Shown one piece after another: positions 47,761-60,222 of a DNA stretch of 64,000 nt. Source of the DNA: Gonocerus acuteangulatus (lineage: Eukaryota > Arthropoda > Insecta > Hemiptera > Coreidae); assembly GCA_946811695.1 (NCBI GenBank), contig OX328124.1, positions 89,584,196-89,648,195 on the forward strand, written 5' to 3'. The notes below the pieces were generated by a model that saw only the letters and a list, made by a program, of their open reading frames with translations, ran no database searches and was not told the origin of the DNA. The translations under genes were made by a program, and so were the position numbers. Each line of letters starts with the position of its first letter. Positions within the stretch are counted from its first letter, which is position 1.

Positions 47761-48278
47761 AAAAATGTCATTTTGTAAGGGACTTAAATTTATGAACTTA
47801 AAATTAATCCTCTTACATACATATGCAAATTGTTATATTTAACTTATTTTTTTATTTGCATATAGATAGATGTACATAATAAATTACATAAATGTTTATA
47901 ATCATACAAATGAATGTATATAAATTAATTAATTTTCACCACATTTTGAAACATTATTTTATTATTATAAGAGCTGTGTGGTTTAGCAACCCTATTAATT
48001 TGGGCAGCCTCACTTTAATTTTTTTTTTTAATAAAGTGTTCTTCTTCTTATAATATTTCTTTTGCATGCTATTTTTTTTTTTTGCAGATAAATTAATGTA
48101 TTGAAATATTATTTTTATAAGAAGAGGAAGTCATGTGAATTGTGGTGTTCTAATAAATAAATAAGTAATTAAATTGTCCATGCAATTTTTTATTAATTTA
48201 ATATCCATAATAATTTAATCATTATATTCTGAGATATGCTTTCGTTTGTCTGAGATAGTTATATCCTCTGACTGTCAC
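47761..48278. other. No gene; copy of an 18276-type repeat
   Basis: 47970-48040 shares AATTTGGGCAGCC and a TAATAAAGT-like end with 18276-18340. Otherwise AT-rich and featureless. Confidence 0.45.
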
Positions 48279-48981
48279 CATTTAGTCAGAGAGCTGGTAA
48301 CGCACGTTTCATGAAGTGTTTTATGCACCTTGGAATTTTGCTGTATTGCACATACCTTGGAACACCAGGTACTGCACATAGGGGAAAGGTGTTAAAAAAA
48401 TATGTCAAATATATAAAAATGGTATTTTATTCAGAAGCCAACAATATTTAATGTATAATTAAGGCAAGTTGCTTTATTTCTAGAACTACCACTACTGTCC
48501 TGTCCTGATGATTGGTGCTCTCACTCACTCTTACGGTTACACGCAGTGTATTGCAGTCTATCATCGGCTGAATTTATTTTCATGTTTGCTGATTACTAAT
48601 CCTCACAAAAAGTGTCTGTCCTTTTGTAATTATTTTCAATTATGGTGTTTAAATAGCAGTGTGAATAAAAGACTTCATTTAATATTACAAAAAACCCACT
48701 TCGGTTTTTTTTTTATATGTTATCCCCCTTAAAAGTGTCTGCCTTATATATTATTAATTATAGAATTGCCTTAATTTTACATTAAAGAATTATGGCTTCT
48801 GAATAAAACAGTATTTTTGGCCCATAGTTTGTTACTGATTACCATGCGCAGTACCAGGTGTTTCAAGGTATGTCCAGCAACCACATACTTACCTTTTTAT
48901 CTACACTAGAGACCCACTATAGCAAAATTTTAAGGCACATAAAACACTTGAAAAGTGTGTTACCAGCTCTTGGACTAAATG
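48279..48981. mobile_element. Foldback element with long inverted arms
   Basis: The left arm, from CATTTAGTC (48279) to about 48475, pairs with the right arm from about 48755 to 48981. Shared blocks are GAGCTGGTAAC, GTGTTTTATG, ATTTTGCT, ACATACCTTG.AACACC, GGTACTGC and TTATTCAGAAGCC. Arms are some 200 bp, diverged, around a 280-bp centre. No protein is encoded; a non-autonomous DNA transposon of unknown superfamily. Confidence 0.85.
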
Positions 48982-49835
48982 TTTAAATACGGTTGCAATT
49001 CTGGTAAAAATATTGTTGCTCGCCAAGTCAATGTCGTCATTGAAATTCCCAAATACCTTTAATTCATTGTTGTCTATAACTGCAAAAAGAAAAATATCTT
49101 AAATTTGTTTTTATTCTTAGAGGCCCCTATTTCCTATGATAGAAGGACTATCCTCATAGAAGAGCTCATGAACCATAAAAATTTGAAACAGAAGCTTTTA
49201 TAGAAAGGAAAAAAAATTGAACAAAAATATGTGAAAGTGTATTTGAAACAACAAACTATGTTTTTAAAACTTTCCTTTTGGCATAAATAACATAAACCCT
49301 GCCCCATTTACCTACTTTTTCATTCATAAAAAAAACTCAGTTACTGATTATTAAATGAACGGGTAAACAATATAACACATTAATATTATATTTGTGCAAC
49401 ATTGAGGTTTTAGCTTTAGATGCAAAGCCCTTTAAATAAATAAATATTATATTTTTAAAAAAAAATCAATGAAAATAAAGAATATAGTTTCAGTTATAGA
49501 TTATTACAACTTATAACTAATCATAACCTTAATTAAATGCCTCATTTTTATTGCTATTTTTTTTATGAATATTTATTTATGGACCATATATTTTTTTTTC
49601 TTTAAAAAAATTAAACACAGGGAGTTTGGTTTGGATTTTCTTTAAAACGGTATTGCAATTAAATTATTTGGAATCATTTAACTGAAATACCATTTTAAAA
49701 TAAGGGTACTTTTTCAAATAAGTATACTTTTTAAAATAAGGGTACTTTTTAAAAAATAAGGATTAATTTATTTTCCACCCCACTTTCTCTAAAAAAATGG
49801 AAAATAATTTTTTCAGCCGAGCACTCAATTTATAA
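48982..49835. other. No gene seen
   Basis: AT-rich; short direct repeats of AATAAGGGTACTTTTT near 49700-49755. Confidence 0.5.
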
Positions 49836-50022
49836 TCTTATATTCTCATGATTTGGACAAATATCATATAATAATTAATTTTTTTTAATATATAATATAA
49901 AGTAGGCGTACCATGGAAGCTGGGTTACAACTATTTAATATGAAGCATGTGTAGCATGGTACGCCCGGCTACAGATATTTAATATAGATTAGGTGTAGCA
50001 TTGCACACCGGGTAACAGCTAG
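49836..50022 (+). repeat. Helitron-like 3' end
   Basis: Repeated GTGTAGCAT..TACGCCCGGCTACAG units lead to CACCGGGTAACAGCTAG followed by T. The minus-strand 3' end at 56727 reads CGCCGGTAACAGCTAG|T. CTAG before T fits the Helitron rule (CTRR|T). It may belong with the 5' part at 45690. Confidence 0.6.
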
Positions 50023-50717
50023 TCTTCAAATAAAAAAATAAAAGATATTGGGGTCTGAGATGGGAGAAAGTATGATTTTCGCTAGCAAAACAAATACAGG
50101 AGGAAAATATATATACATACATAGCATGTATTTAGAATCTCATTCATGGTATTCAGTTGTTAATTACATTTTTTAGAAATACTATCTCCTTAACACTTAC
50201 CTCATGTGGTCAAGATTATTAAAAAAATATATAGTACTAGTACCCACACAAATTCATAATATCGTTCAATACTGTCAGTATCATTTAAACAAAGATTGTT
50301 CTACCGAATAAAATTGGTAGGTAGAAAAAGAAAGTGACAGTTGAAAGTGCCGACCAAAAGCTGTTTTATAAAAGATATATTTACCATACTTAGGTCCTTT
50401 ATATTCAGTTTGTTATTAGAAGTCAATTTATATTGCATTGTATTCTTCCGAAATAAATACCTTAATATCATTTTGAACTTGAAGTTAGTGACTAACTAAT
50501 ATGAAATATATTCAAGAATTCTAAACATAAGTTGGATTTTTTTATTACTTAAATTTCGGCACCAACTTCACACCGGGGAATTACAAATATTCATTCGACA
50601 CACACCGTGCAGTAAATAATTTGTATACTCGATTATAATAACTGTTTCTTCAACACTATGTAGAACAATATGAAATCATTTTTAATTTTAAACTGTTTCA
50701 CTTTCCAGATTGAAGAT
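50023..50717. other. No gene seen
   Basis: AT-rich, featureless. Confidence 0.5.
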
Positions 50718-52154
50718 GGTAATTGTGAAGTTAAGGTATCTCCTCGCCGATTCTTTTAACAAGTTGTTTTAATTCGTATTTTAGGGCACTAAACACGAAG
50801 TGGCTCTCAACTATGAAAGAAGTTATTAAGTACAAAAATGCACTGTTATGCAGGTTAGGAAAGCTAGCGTAAACAAGGATATTTGTAAACCTGCACACGT
50901 GCAGGTATGTAAAATTGTGAAATAAAGAACTCTCATTTGAAATGTTGATTAATTATTTATTGAAAAATAATTGTAAATTTTAAGGGACTCCTCACACGTC
51001 GTATTCTGTCGCATTATTGACATACGTGGTATGTGTTTCCGTTCGCTTCGCTCACTCAAGAAGATATCTATACTCTAGTCAATCCAATTCGCTAAAATTA
51101 ATAGAATCCTATTAATTGAACTAGCAAGTTAAATTGACTAGAGTTTAGACATCTTCTTGAGCAAGCGAAGCGAGCGGAAACACATAGCACGTATGCGCTT
51201 ATTATAGACAAAAAAAAATAATAGCTCTTCTTTATTGTGAACTATTTCTATAAACTCGTGCAACTTCATTATTATTATTATTAAGAAAACGTATCTGACT
51301 TTTTGCAATTTTACATCAGAGCGCGCTAATTATAAGCAAATTATTAAGGGTTTTCATTGATAAAATACTTTTTAACAACGGAACAAAATATTTTGGGAGT
51401 TTCATTATTAAAAAATTTTCTGAAAAACTAATTGATGGTAAATCTAAATTATTTTTTTTATTTATTTATTTATTTTACTTTAAGAGCTGCACAGCAATGG
51501 TGATCTACCCTAAAAGAATTTATATAAAATATAATAAATAAAATAATAAATTATAAGCTAAGGATCAGTAACAAAATTAAAGGGTACGGAAAATGAAATG
51601 AAGAAAAGAATAATAATAAAAAATAAAAAAGAAATATGTAAGGAATTAATAAAATAAAAAAAAAATACAGAATTAAACTTATAATTTTAACGGTAATAAT
51701 AAATAGTAGTAATATATTTGCGGAGTTGATATCTGAGGAATATTATCCTGAAATAAGAAACTTTGACTTGGGAGTAATGTTTGGTATAATTATATTTTAT
51801 TGCATGTCTTTGTCGTCTTTAAGTATGTCAGTATGGTATCAATGTGGGGGCTCCTAACAGATAACAGTTCACTGAGGCTTCGAGGAATCTGTAAGTTGTC
51901 TCAAAAAAATCTAAATTAGACTTCTTCATTACGGACTTTTCATCCCTGCGCATGCTTATGTTTAGAACTACCATTGTTTACGCTTGCTTTCTTAACTTGT
52001 GTAACAGTGAACTTGAGCACTTAGTAACATTTTTCCTAGATGAAAGGGACTTCTTTTTTTTGTAGATTCGTGCTTATTGCATCAAAATACGATATAGAAC
52101 GTAATAAATCGATGTAAAAAATCGGTGAGGAGGTCCCTTAACTTCACAATTACC
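50718..52154. mobile_element. TIR element, ~200-bp inverted arms, with inner palindrome
   Basis: It starts GGTAATTGTGAAGTTAAGG and ends with its reverse complement (52136-52154). The arms continue to about 50915 and 51945 with shared blocks CTCCTC.CCGATT, CACTGTTA, AAGC.AGCGTAAACAA. No transposase frame is present. If the ends are ATTGTG, the flanking TA would fit a TA-target (mariner-like) element; this is inference. A second strong palindrome lies inside (51020-51197). Confidence 0.82.
51020..51197. repeat. Palindrome with ~75-bp arms
   Basis: ATACGTGGTATGTGTTTCCG to about 51100 pairs with 51110-51197 across a 4-base centre (AATC at 51105-51108), including GCTTCGC/GCGAAGC and ACTCTAGTCAAT/ATTGACTAGAGT. 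Few mismatches. Possibly a separate small MITE nested in the larger TIR element. Confidence 0.9.
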
Positions 52155-52734
52155 TAAAAGATGCTTATTTACTATTAACACCTTTTTAAACAACCCGCCG
52201 TAACCGAAGACTTAGTTCTGTTTAAGTACTGATGATATTAAACGGCTGAAAGGCGTTTATGAAAATCAGCTTATTTCGTGCCATTAGATTCTCAGCCGAT
52301 ATGGATTTCATTATGAACCTTATAATCGTAGTTCTCCTCTTCATAATTAATGTACAAACACTCAATGCTACTTAAAAATTCATGACGTTCCCGAAAGTGA
52401 AATTTCGTCAACGTATATCGGGAAATTTATTCATTCATAAGCCTCCTGAGCATCACCCACTCCAGAGGCAGGTAATGCGTATATTTAAAATTTAGAAGGC
52501 GCAATTTTTATTTCAAATTTGTGAAATGTATTTGATTATGTGACTACTAAAATAAAATATCACTTATATTACGAATAAAGAATACAATTATGATCCCCTG
52601 CATTATATATATTTAGCTATGGATAAAGGCATAGATTTCGTCACGCACATTTTTAGCCGCAAACTTCTAAGTCTCTAGGCAATACTTGACGTGTGCATTG
52701 TCTGGCTATTTAACTTGTACAGGTGAATATTTAA

Positions 52735-55700
52735 TTTTTTTTTTTTTTTTATTTTTTATTGCATACAGGGTTTCCCCATTGCAAGGAGTTGACCTTATAT
52801 AATGTTTTTAGTCCTATGTTAATAATATATTCATAAACATACTCCAACATAAAACTTACACATATGTTCTATTTACATACAGATACTTTGTGAAATAATA
52901 AAGTTTAACTTAAAATAAATGAAAATAATTACATCTTCTATGCATTAAATTTAAGGAATATTTCTATACATATATTAAACATACAATACAATTTCTTAAC
53001 CAAGATGTGATTATTAAACATTATTTTTAGATAGAGAAAACAGTGCAAAAAATGGATTACTTAATATTAAATGTTGGATTTTTTTTTTGTGTGTTTTTAT
53101 TATTATTATTATTGTGTCAATCAGAAATTAATGAAGCTCTCAATTTCAAGGAGTTTTTTATATAATTATAAATGTGTATATATTCAAATTTTGAGGCAGT
53201 GTTTAAGATTTCGTGTAATCGGGAATTTTCAATAGGTTGGTTGATAAACTGGAGGAATTGGCTTCTAATGGGGGAGTAAATAGGACAACGTAAGATAAAA
53301 TGAAAAATGTCTTCAAATGCGTTATTATTACAGAGGATGCAGATTTCCTTTGGGTTAATAGAATAATGGATATTTTTTATTAAAAATTTTATATTGGTTT
53401 CCGCCTGTCCCAAATAGTTTAGATATTTAATGCCCCAGATCTGGGAGCCATAGACCAATGTGGATCTTGCTGTAGAGTAAAAAATTGTGTTTGTGGCCTC
53501 CCAACAATGACATTTTGCACCTGCTAAAATATTAAAGACAACAGAGATAGCAGCGTTGAATTTCGATATTGCATATGTCGTTTCTTTGAGAAATATTGAG
53601 GATGAAGAAAATAAAACTCCAAGATAGACAAATTGTCGGACTTGTTCAATTACTTTTCCTGAGTACAAGTAATCTGGATCTTTCCTACATTTACCTTTAT
53701 GAAACTTGAGAATTTTTGATTTGGAAGTATTGACAGTCAATGAATTTGATCGACTATACTCCTCTAAAATAGCCAACTTGCTTCTTAGATCTACAGTACA
53801 ATGACATCATCTGCATACAAGAGTACAAGAAGATCATTGTATCCGTCTATACTTAGACCTTTAGCACCTCTACTTTTGAAAAATAATTCCATATCAGAAA
53901 GGAAACATGCGAAAAGAAATGGACTCAATACTTCACCCTGAAACAAACCTTGAGAAGCTCTTATGTTTCTAGTCGATTCCTTCCCAACTTTTACTTGAAT
54001 TGAAGCACTGCTATACAGGTTCTGAAGTAGCCGAAGAATTTTAGGACTGACCCCTAAGTCATTTAATTTCATCCGAAGGTTTTGGTGGGAAATGGAATCA
54101 AAAGCTCTTTTAAAATCCACAAAGGCTACGTACACCGAGCGTTTAGACAGTCTTAGATGAATATGTATGATTGAAGACAAGACAAAGATGTTGTCCAAAC
54201 ATCCTCTCCCTTTGCGGAATCCTGATTGGCATTCAGGTAATAACTTCACTTCCTCATCCCATATAAGGAACCTATTCAATAAAACCTGAGTGAAGACCTT
54301 AAGTAAGCAGTTCACAAGGGCAATACCACGATAGTGTATGGGGTTATGTTTATCTCCCTTCTTATAAATCATCGAGATATGAATGAGTGACCAACTTTTG
54401 GGGACATTTTCCTCAGAGATAATTTTATTGAACAAATGTTCTAGGTAATTAATCCCATTTTCTGGATGAGCTTTTAGAAAGTCATAAGGTATTCCGTTGG
54501 GCCCGGGTGAAGTTCCGCTTTTACAAGAATTCAGGCTTTCAAGAATCTCTTCCGTAGAGTTATAAGACTCTAGCAAAGGATGCGTTACTCCGGAAAACTT
54601 AGTATCAGGTGACGAAGCACAAGTGTAGACCGAATTGAAAAATATTTCCCATTCTTTTAGAGAGACACAATTATTAGAGATTTGTATATAAGTAATTTTT
54701 TTAACTTCGGCCCAAATCCTTTACTATCCTTGACATTACTGAATGACTCTGCAATAGTTTTATAATATAAATCTTTTTTTTTTCTTTAATTAGAGAATTA
54801 CATTCTTTTTTAAGAATATTATATTCATTTAAATCAGATTTTTGAAATTTGTTTCGACAGCATAATTTCATTTGTAATTTTAGTTTTTCTCTAAACTCTA
54901 TACAATCTTCATAGAACCATTTATTTCTCCTGTAGGAGGATTTCGGCTTCATGGGTCTCACACTAACTTTCATACCCTTTGCTTCAACTGCATCTTTAAT
55001 GAAATTAATTATATTATCATTCAAAGAATCTACCGATACAATATGCAGGTCAGATTCATGAAATTTAAACGAATTCATCATCTCAGAGAAGTGACCTCTT
55101 CTAATGGGGGACCATCTAAAGAATGTTTTAGTTATATATTTTGGTTGTTTAGACAGTTTCTTGTGAGAATTATTAATATTTAGAGTTAAGAGAATAGGCA
55201 AGTGTGAGGAGCAATGCACGCTATCTAGAACCTTTAAATCACTAATAACATTTAAATCAGTAATTTGACACCAAACTAAATCAATAACACTTTGCCCCGC
55301 TGTTGTGAAAGAAGTAAATCCGGCAGGAGTATCGCTTGTCATTCTACCATTTATTAAAATAAATCCATGAGAAGCCATGAAATCATTGAGAACGCGACCC
55401 CTTTCGTTTGACTTACTATCATAGGAATCATGGTAGATATTCAAGTCGAAAGACTCAATATCTTCTGGTAGTGGATCTAGGATTCCAGGGCGAGCATTAA
55501 AATCTCCACCTATTATTATTGTGACTTTAGGCTCCTGTGAGAGATCTTTCAATGCAAGATCCAACATTTCTAAAAGACATTCCAAATCTAAAGAGGTCTA
55601 AAATAGATACTGATAACTATCAATATAATACTTTTTAAATTAACTTTGACAATTAGCCAGTGGCTATTTATGTCTAATATTACAGGTTTTGTTAGTACGT

Positions 55701-55770
55701 TGTTAGATAATATAAGTAACCCACCACTCGCTCTCCCACGACTCTTCTCCTTGATAGCTGGTCATGTGGC
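52735..55770 (-). pseudogene. Second LINE, 5'-truncated and frameshifted
   Basis: Minus strand, in three main frames. 55585-54701 holds the endonuclease with GGDFNARPG; the last motif is altered to C-S-S-H-L-P-I where S-D-H is usual. 54576-53791 is the RT: NGIPYDFLK, YRGIALVN, QSGFRKGRGCLDNIF, FVDFKRAFD and LLYADDVIVL. 53776-53117 is the C-terminal part with a CILCNN..EDIFHFILRCP finger. A little more endonuclease may be readable to ~55770. An A-rich tail is at 52735-52760 (plus T run). No RNase H is seen, so it belongs to a different clade from the 30.8-kb element (L2/CR1/Vingi-like is possible). Inactive. Confidence 0.88.
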
Positions 55771-56726
55771 TGCTATGTACACGTGAATACAGAACATTTG
55801 TATTCCCACTTTTGAATATGAATGTATTTATATTCATATTTACAAATAAGAGAAGTACGAATAATAATACCCATATACATATTTCGATGGTCACAGAAGA
55901 TAAGTGTGTAAACGGGAAAATAAACAAAATGAGTTGAGTGTACTACGATTATCTCTTAAGACTCATGAAAAGTATAAAGAAGTCAATAACTCATAATCTT
56001 GATAGTTTCCAACTTATAAAGATGGTGGTTTCTCGGCGTCTCGTAAAATAGCGTGTTTTCTCTGTTCATTCTCTGTTATAATGCTGCCCTGAAAAGTAGA
56101 TATTTTGAACTTATCAAGTTCTCCACTGTGACCATCGATTTATAAATAGAATTATTATCATGGAAACTAATCAGTCCAACGACAAATACATACAGAAACT
56201 CTGAAAACTTCTTTATCCAAAGAGTTAATTCCGTTCAGCTACATTAAAAGATAAGTAAGTTAGAGCATATAATTGGGAATTTTCAAAATTAGTTTATCAA
56301 TTTATGCGATATTCTGTTGCTACTCACAAGTATTAAAAAATAATGACTCGTCCGGGCTTAGGTAATTGGTTGATTTTCAATTATTTCCTGTCAATGCGAG
56401 CCCTCTAAATGCAGCAACGCAGGCTGACGTGAGTTAAATATGAGTTTGAGATTAGGAGGAGCCTAAGGCTGGTCCAATTATCCTAAAATACACAGGAGTG
56501 AAGGAAACCAAAATACTCGTCAACCTCTCTCCGGTTTACTCTATAAATACCAATTCGAGGGTAGAGTATCAACTCTTCCAGTCCATAATATAGGCTAAGG
56601 TTCCTTATCCTTATTCTTAAATTTTAAGGTCTATAAATATTGAATTTTGAGAGTGAACGTTAAATCCGAGTAAGAGTCATCTGAAAGGGTTTTAGAATTG
56701 TAGCTGTGACAAGTAAATATAGGGTA
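55771..56726. other. No gene seen
   Basis: The minus ORF at 55703-55927 overlaps the LINE start and has no further motif. Rest featureless. Confidence 0.5.
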
Positions 56727-56964
56727 CTAGCTGTTACCGGCGTGCCATGCTACACCTACTTTCTGCATATAGAAAAGCCTAAATATATTAGAAACCAAAT
56801 AAGTATTATTAAAATCAAATAACACGAATCTGTAACTGTTTCGAACCCGTGACCTCCCAACTGGGAGTCCTAGACGACTTTGACCTAACCTATAACACCC
56901 CCCCGTATCAAGACATACATGTATGCCAAGTTTGGTAAAAATCGGTCTAACAGTGTGGATTTTT

Positions 56965-56997
<33 letters not shown>

Positions 56998-57658
56998 CAT
57001 ACAGACAGCAGCTGGTAGACGTTTTTGACCTGGCCTATGACACTCCCCTGATCAAGACCAACCTGTGTGCCCAGTTTGATCAAAATCTGTCAAACGGTGT
57101 GGGTTTGTATAAAGAACAAACATACAGACAGACAGATGGTAGCCGTTTTGACCTAGCCTATGGCAATCGCCGTATCAAGACCTACCATTATTCCAAGTTT
57201 GGTCAAAATCGGACGAACGGTGTGGTTTTGTATACGGGACAACCATACATACAGACAGCTGGTAGACGTTTTTGACTTAGCCTACGACACTCCTCAGATT
57301 AAGATCCACATGTGTACCGAGTTTAGTCAAAATCGGACGAACGGTGTGGTTTTGTATAAGGGACAAACATTCATACAGACAGCTGGTAGACGTTTTTGAC
57401 CTAGCCTACGACACTCTCCAGATTAAGATCCACTTATGTACCGAGTTTGGTCAAAATCGGTCAAACGGTGTGGATTTGTATAAGGGACAATCATACAGAC
57501 AGACAGCTGGTAGACGTTTTTGACTTAGCCTACGACACTCCTCAGATTAAGATCCACATGTGTACCGAGTTTAGTCAAAATCGAACGAACGGTGTGGATT
57601 TGTATAAGGGACAAACATACAGACAAACAGACAGACACGTGATTTTTATATATATAGA
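56727..57658 (-). mobile_element. Helitron-like element with 124-bp internal repeats
   Basis: On the minus strand it runs from A|TCTATATATATAAAAATCAC (57658) to CGCCGGTAACAGCTAG|T (56727), 932 bp. This satisfies the A|TC...CTAG|T insertion rule. Inside, GTAG.CGTTTT starts at 57015, 57139, 57262, 57386 and 57510, giving 123-124 bp units; a further part-unit before them contains an A run (56969-56993). It has no coding capacity. Ordinary ORFs here are the repeat read through. Related ends occur at 45690, 50022 and 1492. Confidence 0.78.
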
Positions 57659-57686
57659 TAAATAACTCATAGGGGGCGGGCAAATT

Positions 57687-57897
57687 AGTGCCAAGCAACA
57701 TTTTAAACAAAACTTAACTGTAGCTGCTGTATGTTGGATATTATGTGGGTCTATAATGCAAATGCTACTAAAATATGACTACAAGCTCTGTATGCTATTT
57801 AACCTTGTTGCCACTAACCATTTCATTTGATAGTACCACATAATATCCAACATAAAGCAGCTACAGTTAAGTTTTGTTTAAAATGTTGCTTGGCACT
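57687..57897. mobile_element. Small foldback (MITE-like), 62-bp arms
   Basis: AGTGCCAAGCAACATTTTAA (57687) through TATTATGTGG is repeated almost perfectly in reverse complement at 57836-57897, around an 86-bp loop. A further direct copy of the right-arm end (AGTTAAGTTTTGTTTAAAAT) follows at 57919-57958. Confidence 0.92.
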
Positions 57898-57959
57898 GTT
57901 TTGTAGTAGTCACATAAGAGTTAAGTTTTGTTTAAAATGTTGCTTGCCACTGTTTTGCC

Positions 57960-59332
57960 CCTACCCCTTGAATTGATACCCTCAGTGGGGTTAAGTTGAC
58001 CCTCAGTGTGATTATAACTTGTCCACTCATGCTAAAATTATCTTATCCTTTTTTCATATATTAATCAGCTTTCAATGTCACCACCATATTTACTTGTCAC
58101 CACTATAACTCATAAACCCTATCAGAAGATTCTAACACAAATTTAACGTTCACTCTCAAAATCCAATACTAGAATTGTAATTCAAATTGTTCGTGAAATG
58201 TTGGGCAATATTTTATAATTTATTCATTATTTTCATGAGTAATTTTGACAATATTTTATACTAATGTTTTTATTTTTGGCAATATTTTGTCAGAATGGTT
58301 CTTTAAGGAATTATTTTAATTAGATTTTTTCGAATTGTTAAAATTTAAAAAAAAAATATTTCTTCTCTTTTATTTTCGGTTATCAATTTCAAGAGAAAGT
58401 AATGTTTCATTAAAAAATAATTAGGCCCAAGTTTTTAATAAGAAATTCAACTGCCCGCAATAAAAAGGGAGGGAAGTTAGTTTAAGAAGAAGTCCTTAGG
58501 ATAATTGTATAGAATTAAAAAGTATGATTAAGAAAGGGAGGAGTAAAAAGTTAATGGTCAAAGCGGAAAGTCGCATTTTCTCTCCGATTGATTAAAGACC
58601 CATCCGCCTCATTAGTTCATTTAAATTATTTTTATTTTAAATTAATCCGTCTACAGGATTTAACCTATACAGACAGGGTTGGAATAGAATAATGGCCACA
58701 TGATGCAATAAATCACAATTTTGCTACTTTTAATTATATACATTATTATTATAATGTATATAATTTATATACATTATAATAATCTAACAAAATAATTATA
58801 ATTTAGCTTTCATAATAATATTATAAATCAATAATAAGTAAAATAAAAATAATTATTATATCGGCTATTTCCAATGTACGCAAACTGTATATTGGAGACC
58901 TCAATTTTATCTTCTAATATTTTAACCTAGCAATATAACCTAGCTATCTACCATACTGATGGATTCGTCTACATACTATTTACTAAGACATTTAGTTCTG
59001 TAAAAATGAAAACAGAATGTTTTTGCAAAAGTGAATGTTTAAAACTGTCATCGATTTATGAATATGACACAAATTATTGACATGAAAATTAATTTAAAAA
59101 ATAGAGAATATTTTGCTAGTTGATTTAAATAGAAATACTCCATTCATTAAAAAAAACAGAAACCCATTTTAATTGTGAATTCCTATTTTATGGTTTCATG
59201 GTTTTACGATAAAGACCATTTATCACATTCCACTTTTAGAATTAGGAATCCCGTCCTGAGCTCCAAGTTCTGAAGAAAACATATTTTTCGCATTCTTCTT
59301 AGGGTGTTCAGATATAATATTTATTCATTAGG

Positions 59333-59335
<3 letters not shown>
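57960..59335. other. No gene seen
   Basis: AT-rich intronic sequence with simple TAT/ATT stretches near 58730-58860. Confidence 0.5.
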
Positions 59336-59387
<52 letters not shown>

Positions 59388-59900
59388 CATAGACGTAGTT
59401 GTCTGTTCGCTCTCTTACTGTACTGATGTACATCGGTACAAAAATACTTTTTCTGGTTTGAAAGTTAGCTAATCGAATGTGTCCAGCATAGTTTTCAGAG
59501 CAAAATTCGCGCGAAAAATCGTAACTCTTACTTTTTTGCGTTACTATACTTCCACGTAGGTCCACGTTTTATATGCAATTGGGCGTGGGGAATCTAATAA
59601 AATTTGGGGGGGCATTTTCGGATATACTCTTATATATATTGAAACTGAGTAAAAAATCGTATTAAATGTAAAGCACCTATTCGAAAGCTTATTCAATTTC
59701 CTAAAAACACGGTTCTTATGTGATTTTTGAAAGAGCTCTCTCATTCGGAGAAGTCTATGGTTAAGTGGAGCAATTCCTGCTTCGCTTTGATATTTCATTT
59801 TACTGTTTTATTCTATGCTTTCCTAATGACACTAGGGATAAACACGGAAACACGATAAAATAACGCAGCCCATTGAGTAGGATTTCTTATTTATGAGTAT
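59336..59900. repeat. (TA)n tract and F3-related piece
   Basis: TA microsatellite 59336-59388. 59640-59900 shows the F3 elements (ATTCGAAAGCTTATT, TCGGAGAAGTCTATGG, CACTAGGGATAAACACG, then AACGCAGCC). Confidence 0.6.
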
Positions 59901-60222
59901 GAATAAAGTTGGGGTTGGTTAAAATTGGGAGTGGGTAGCTGGTGACCGTTTTTCCCACTGAATTAGGATGACGAAATTGGTCACAACACACTCCTACTGC
60001 TGATAAGATCTTTTTATCTTATTATCATAATACTTTTTAGTGCCCTCCTTTAGCTCGACGAATTATTCCTCCTTTAATCCTCCGTCTACGGTTTACAGTC
60101 AGAAGAAGTGAACTTCTTAATCCATTAATCTTAGTTTCTTTGCGGGAAATATGCAATCTTGTGATAATGCATCTTCGTACGACTTTCAGAAAAAATTATA
60201 CTTATATTACCTTCTTTTTCAG

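Larger units (their letters stand above)
21780..60222 (+). other. 38.4-kb intron of the LRR gene
   Basis: Donor GTAAGAT at 21780 and acceptor CTTCTTTTTCAG at 60211-60222. Joining the flanking exons gives GAA-G|AC-AAC, restoring an LRR C-cap start (E-D-N-P-L-H-C). No exon-like sequence was found between; the content is transposons and repeats. The splice is inferred from sequence, not from transcripts. Confidence 0.85.

Noticed and set aside
56919..57665. Repetitive proteins of up to 118 codons
   Set aside because: They follow the 124-bp tandem repeat of the Helitron-like element and shift frame between units.
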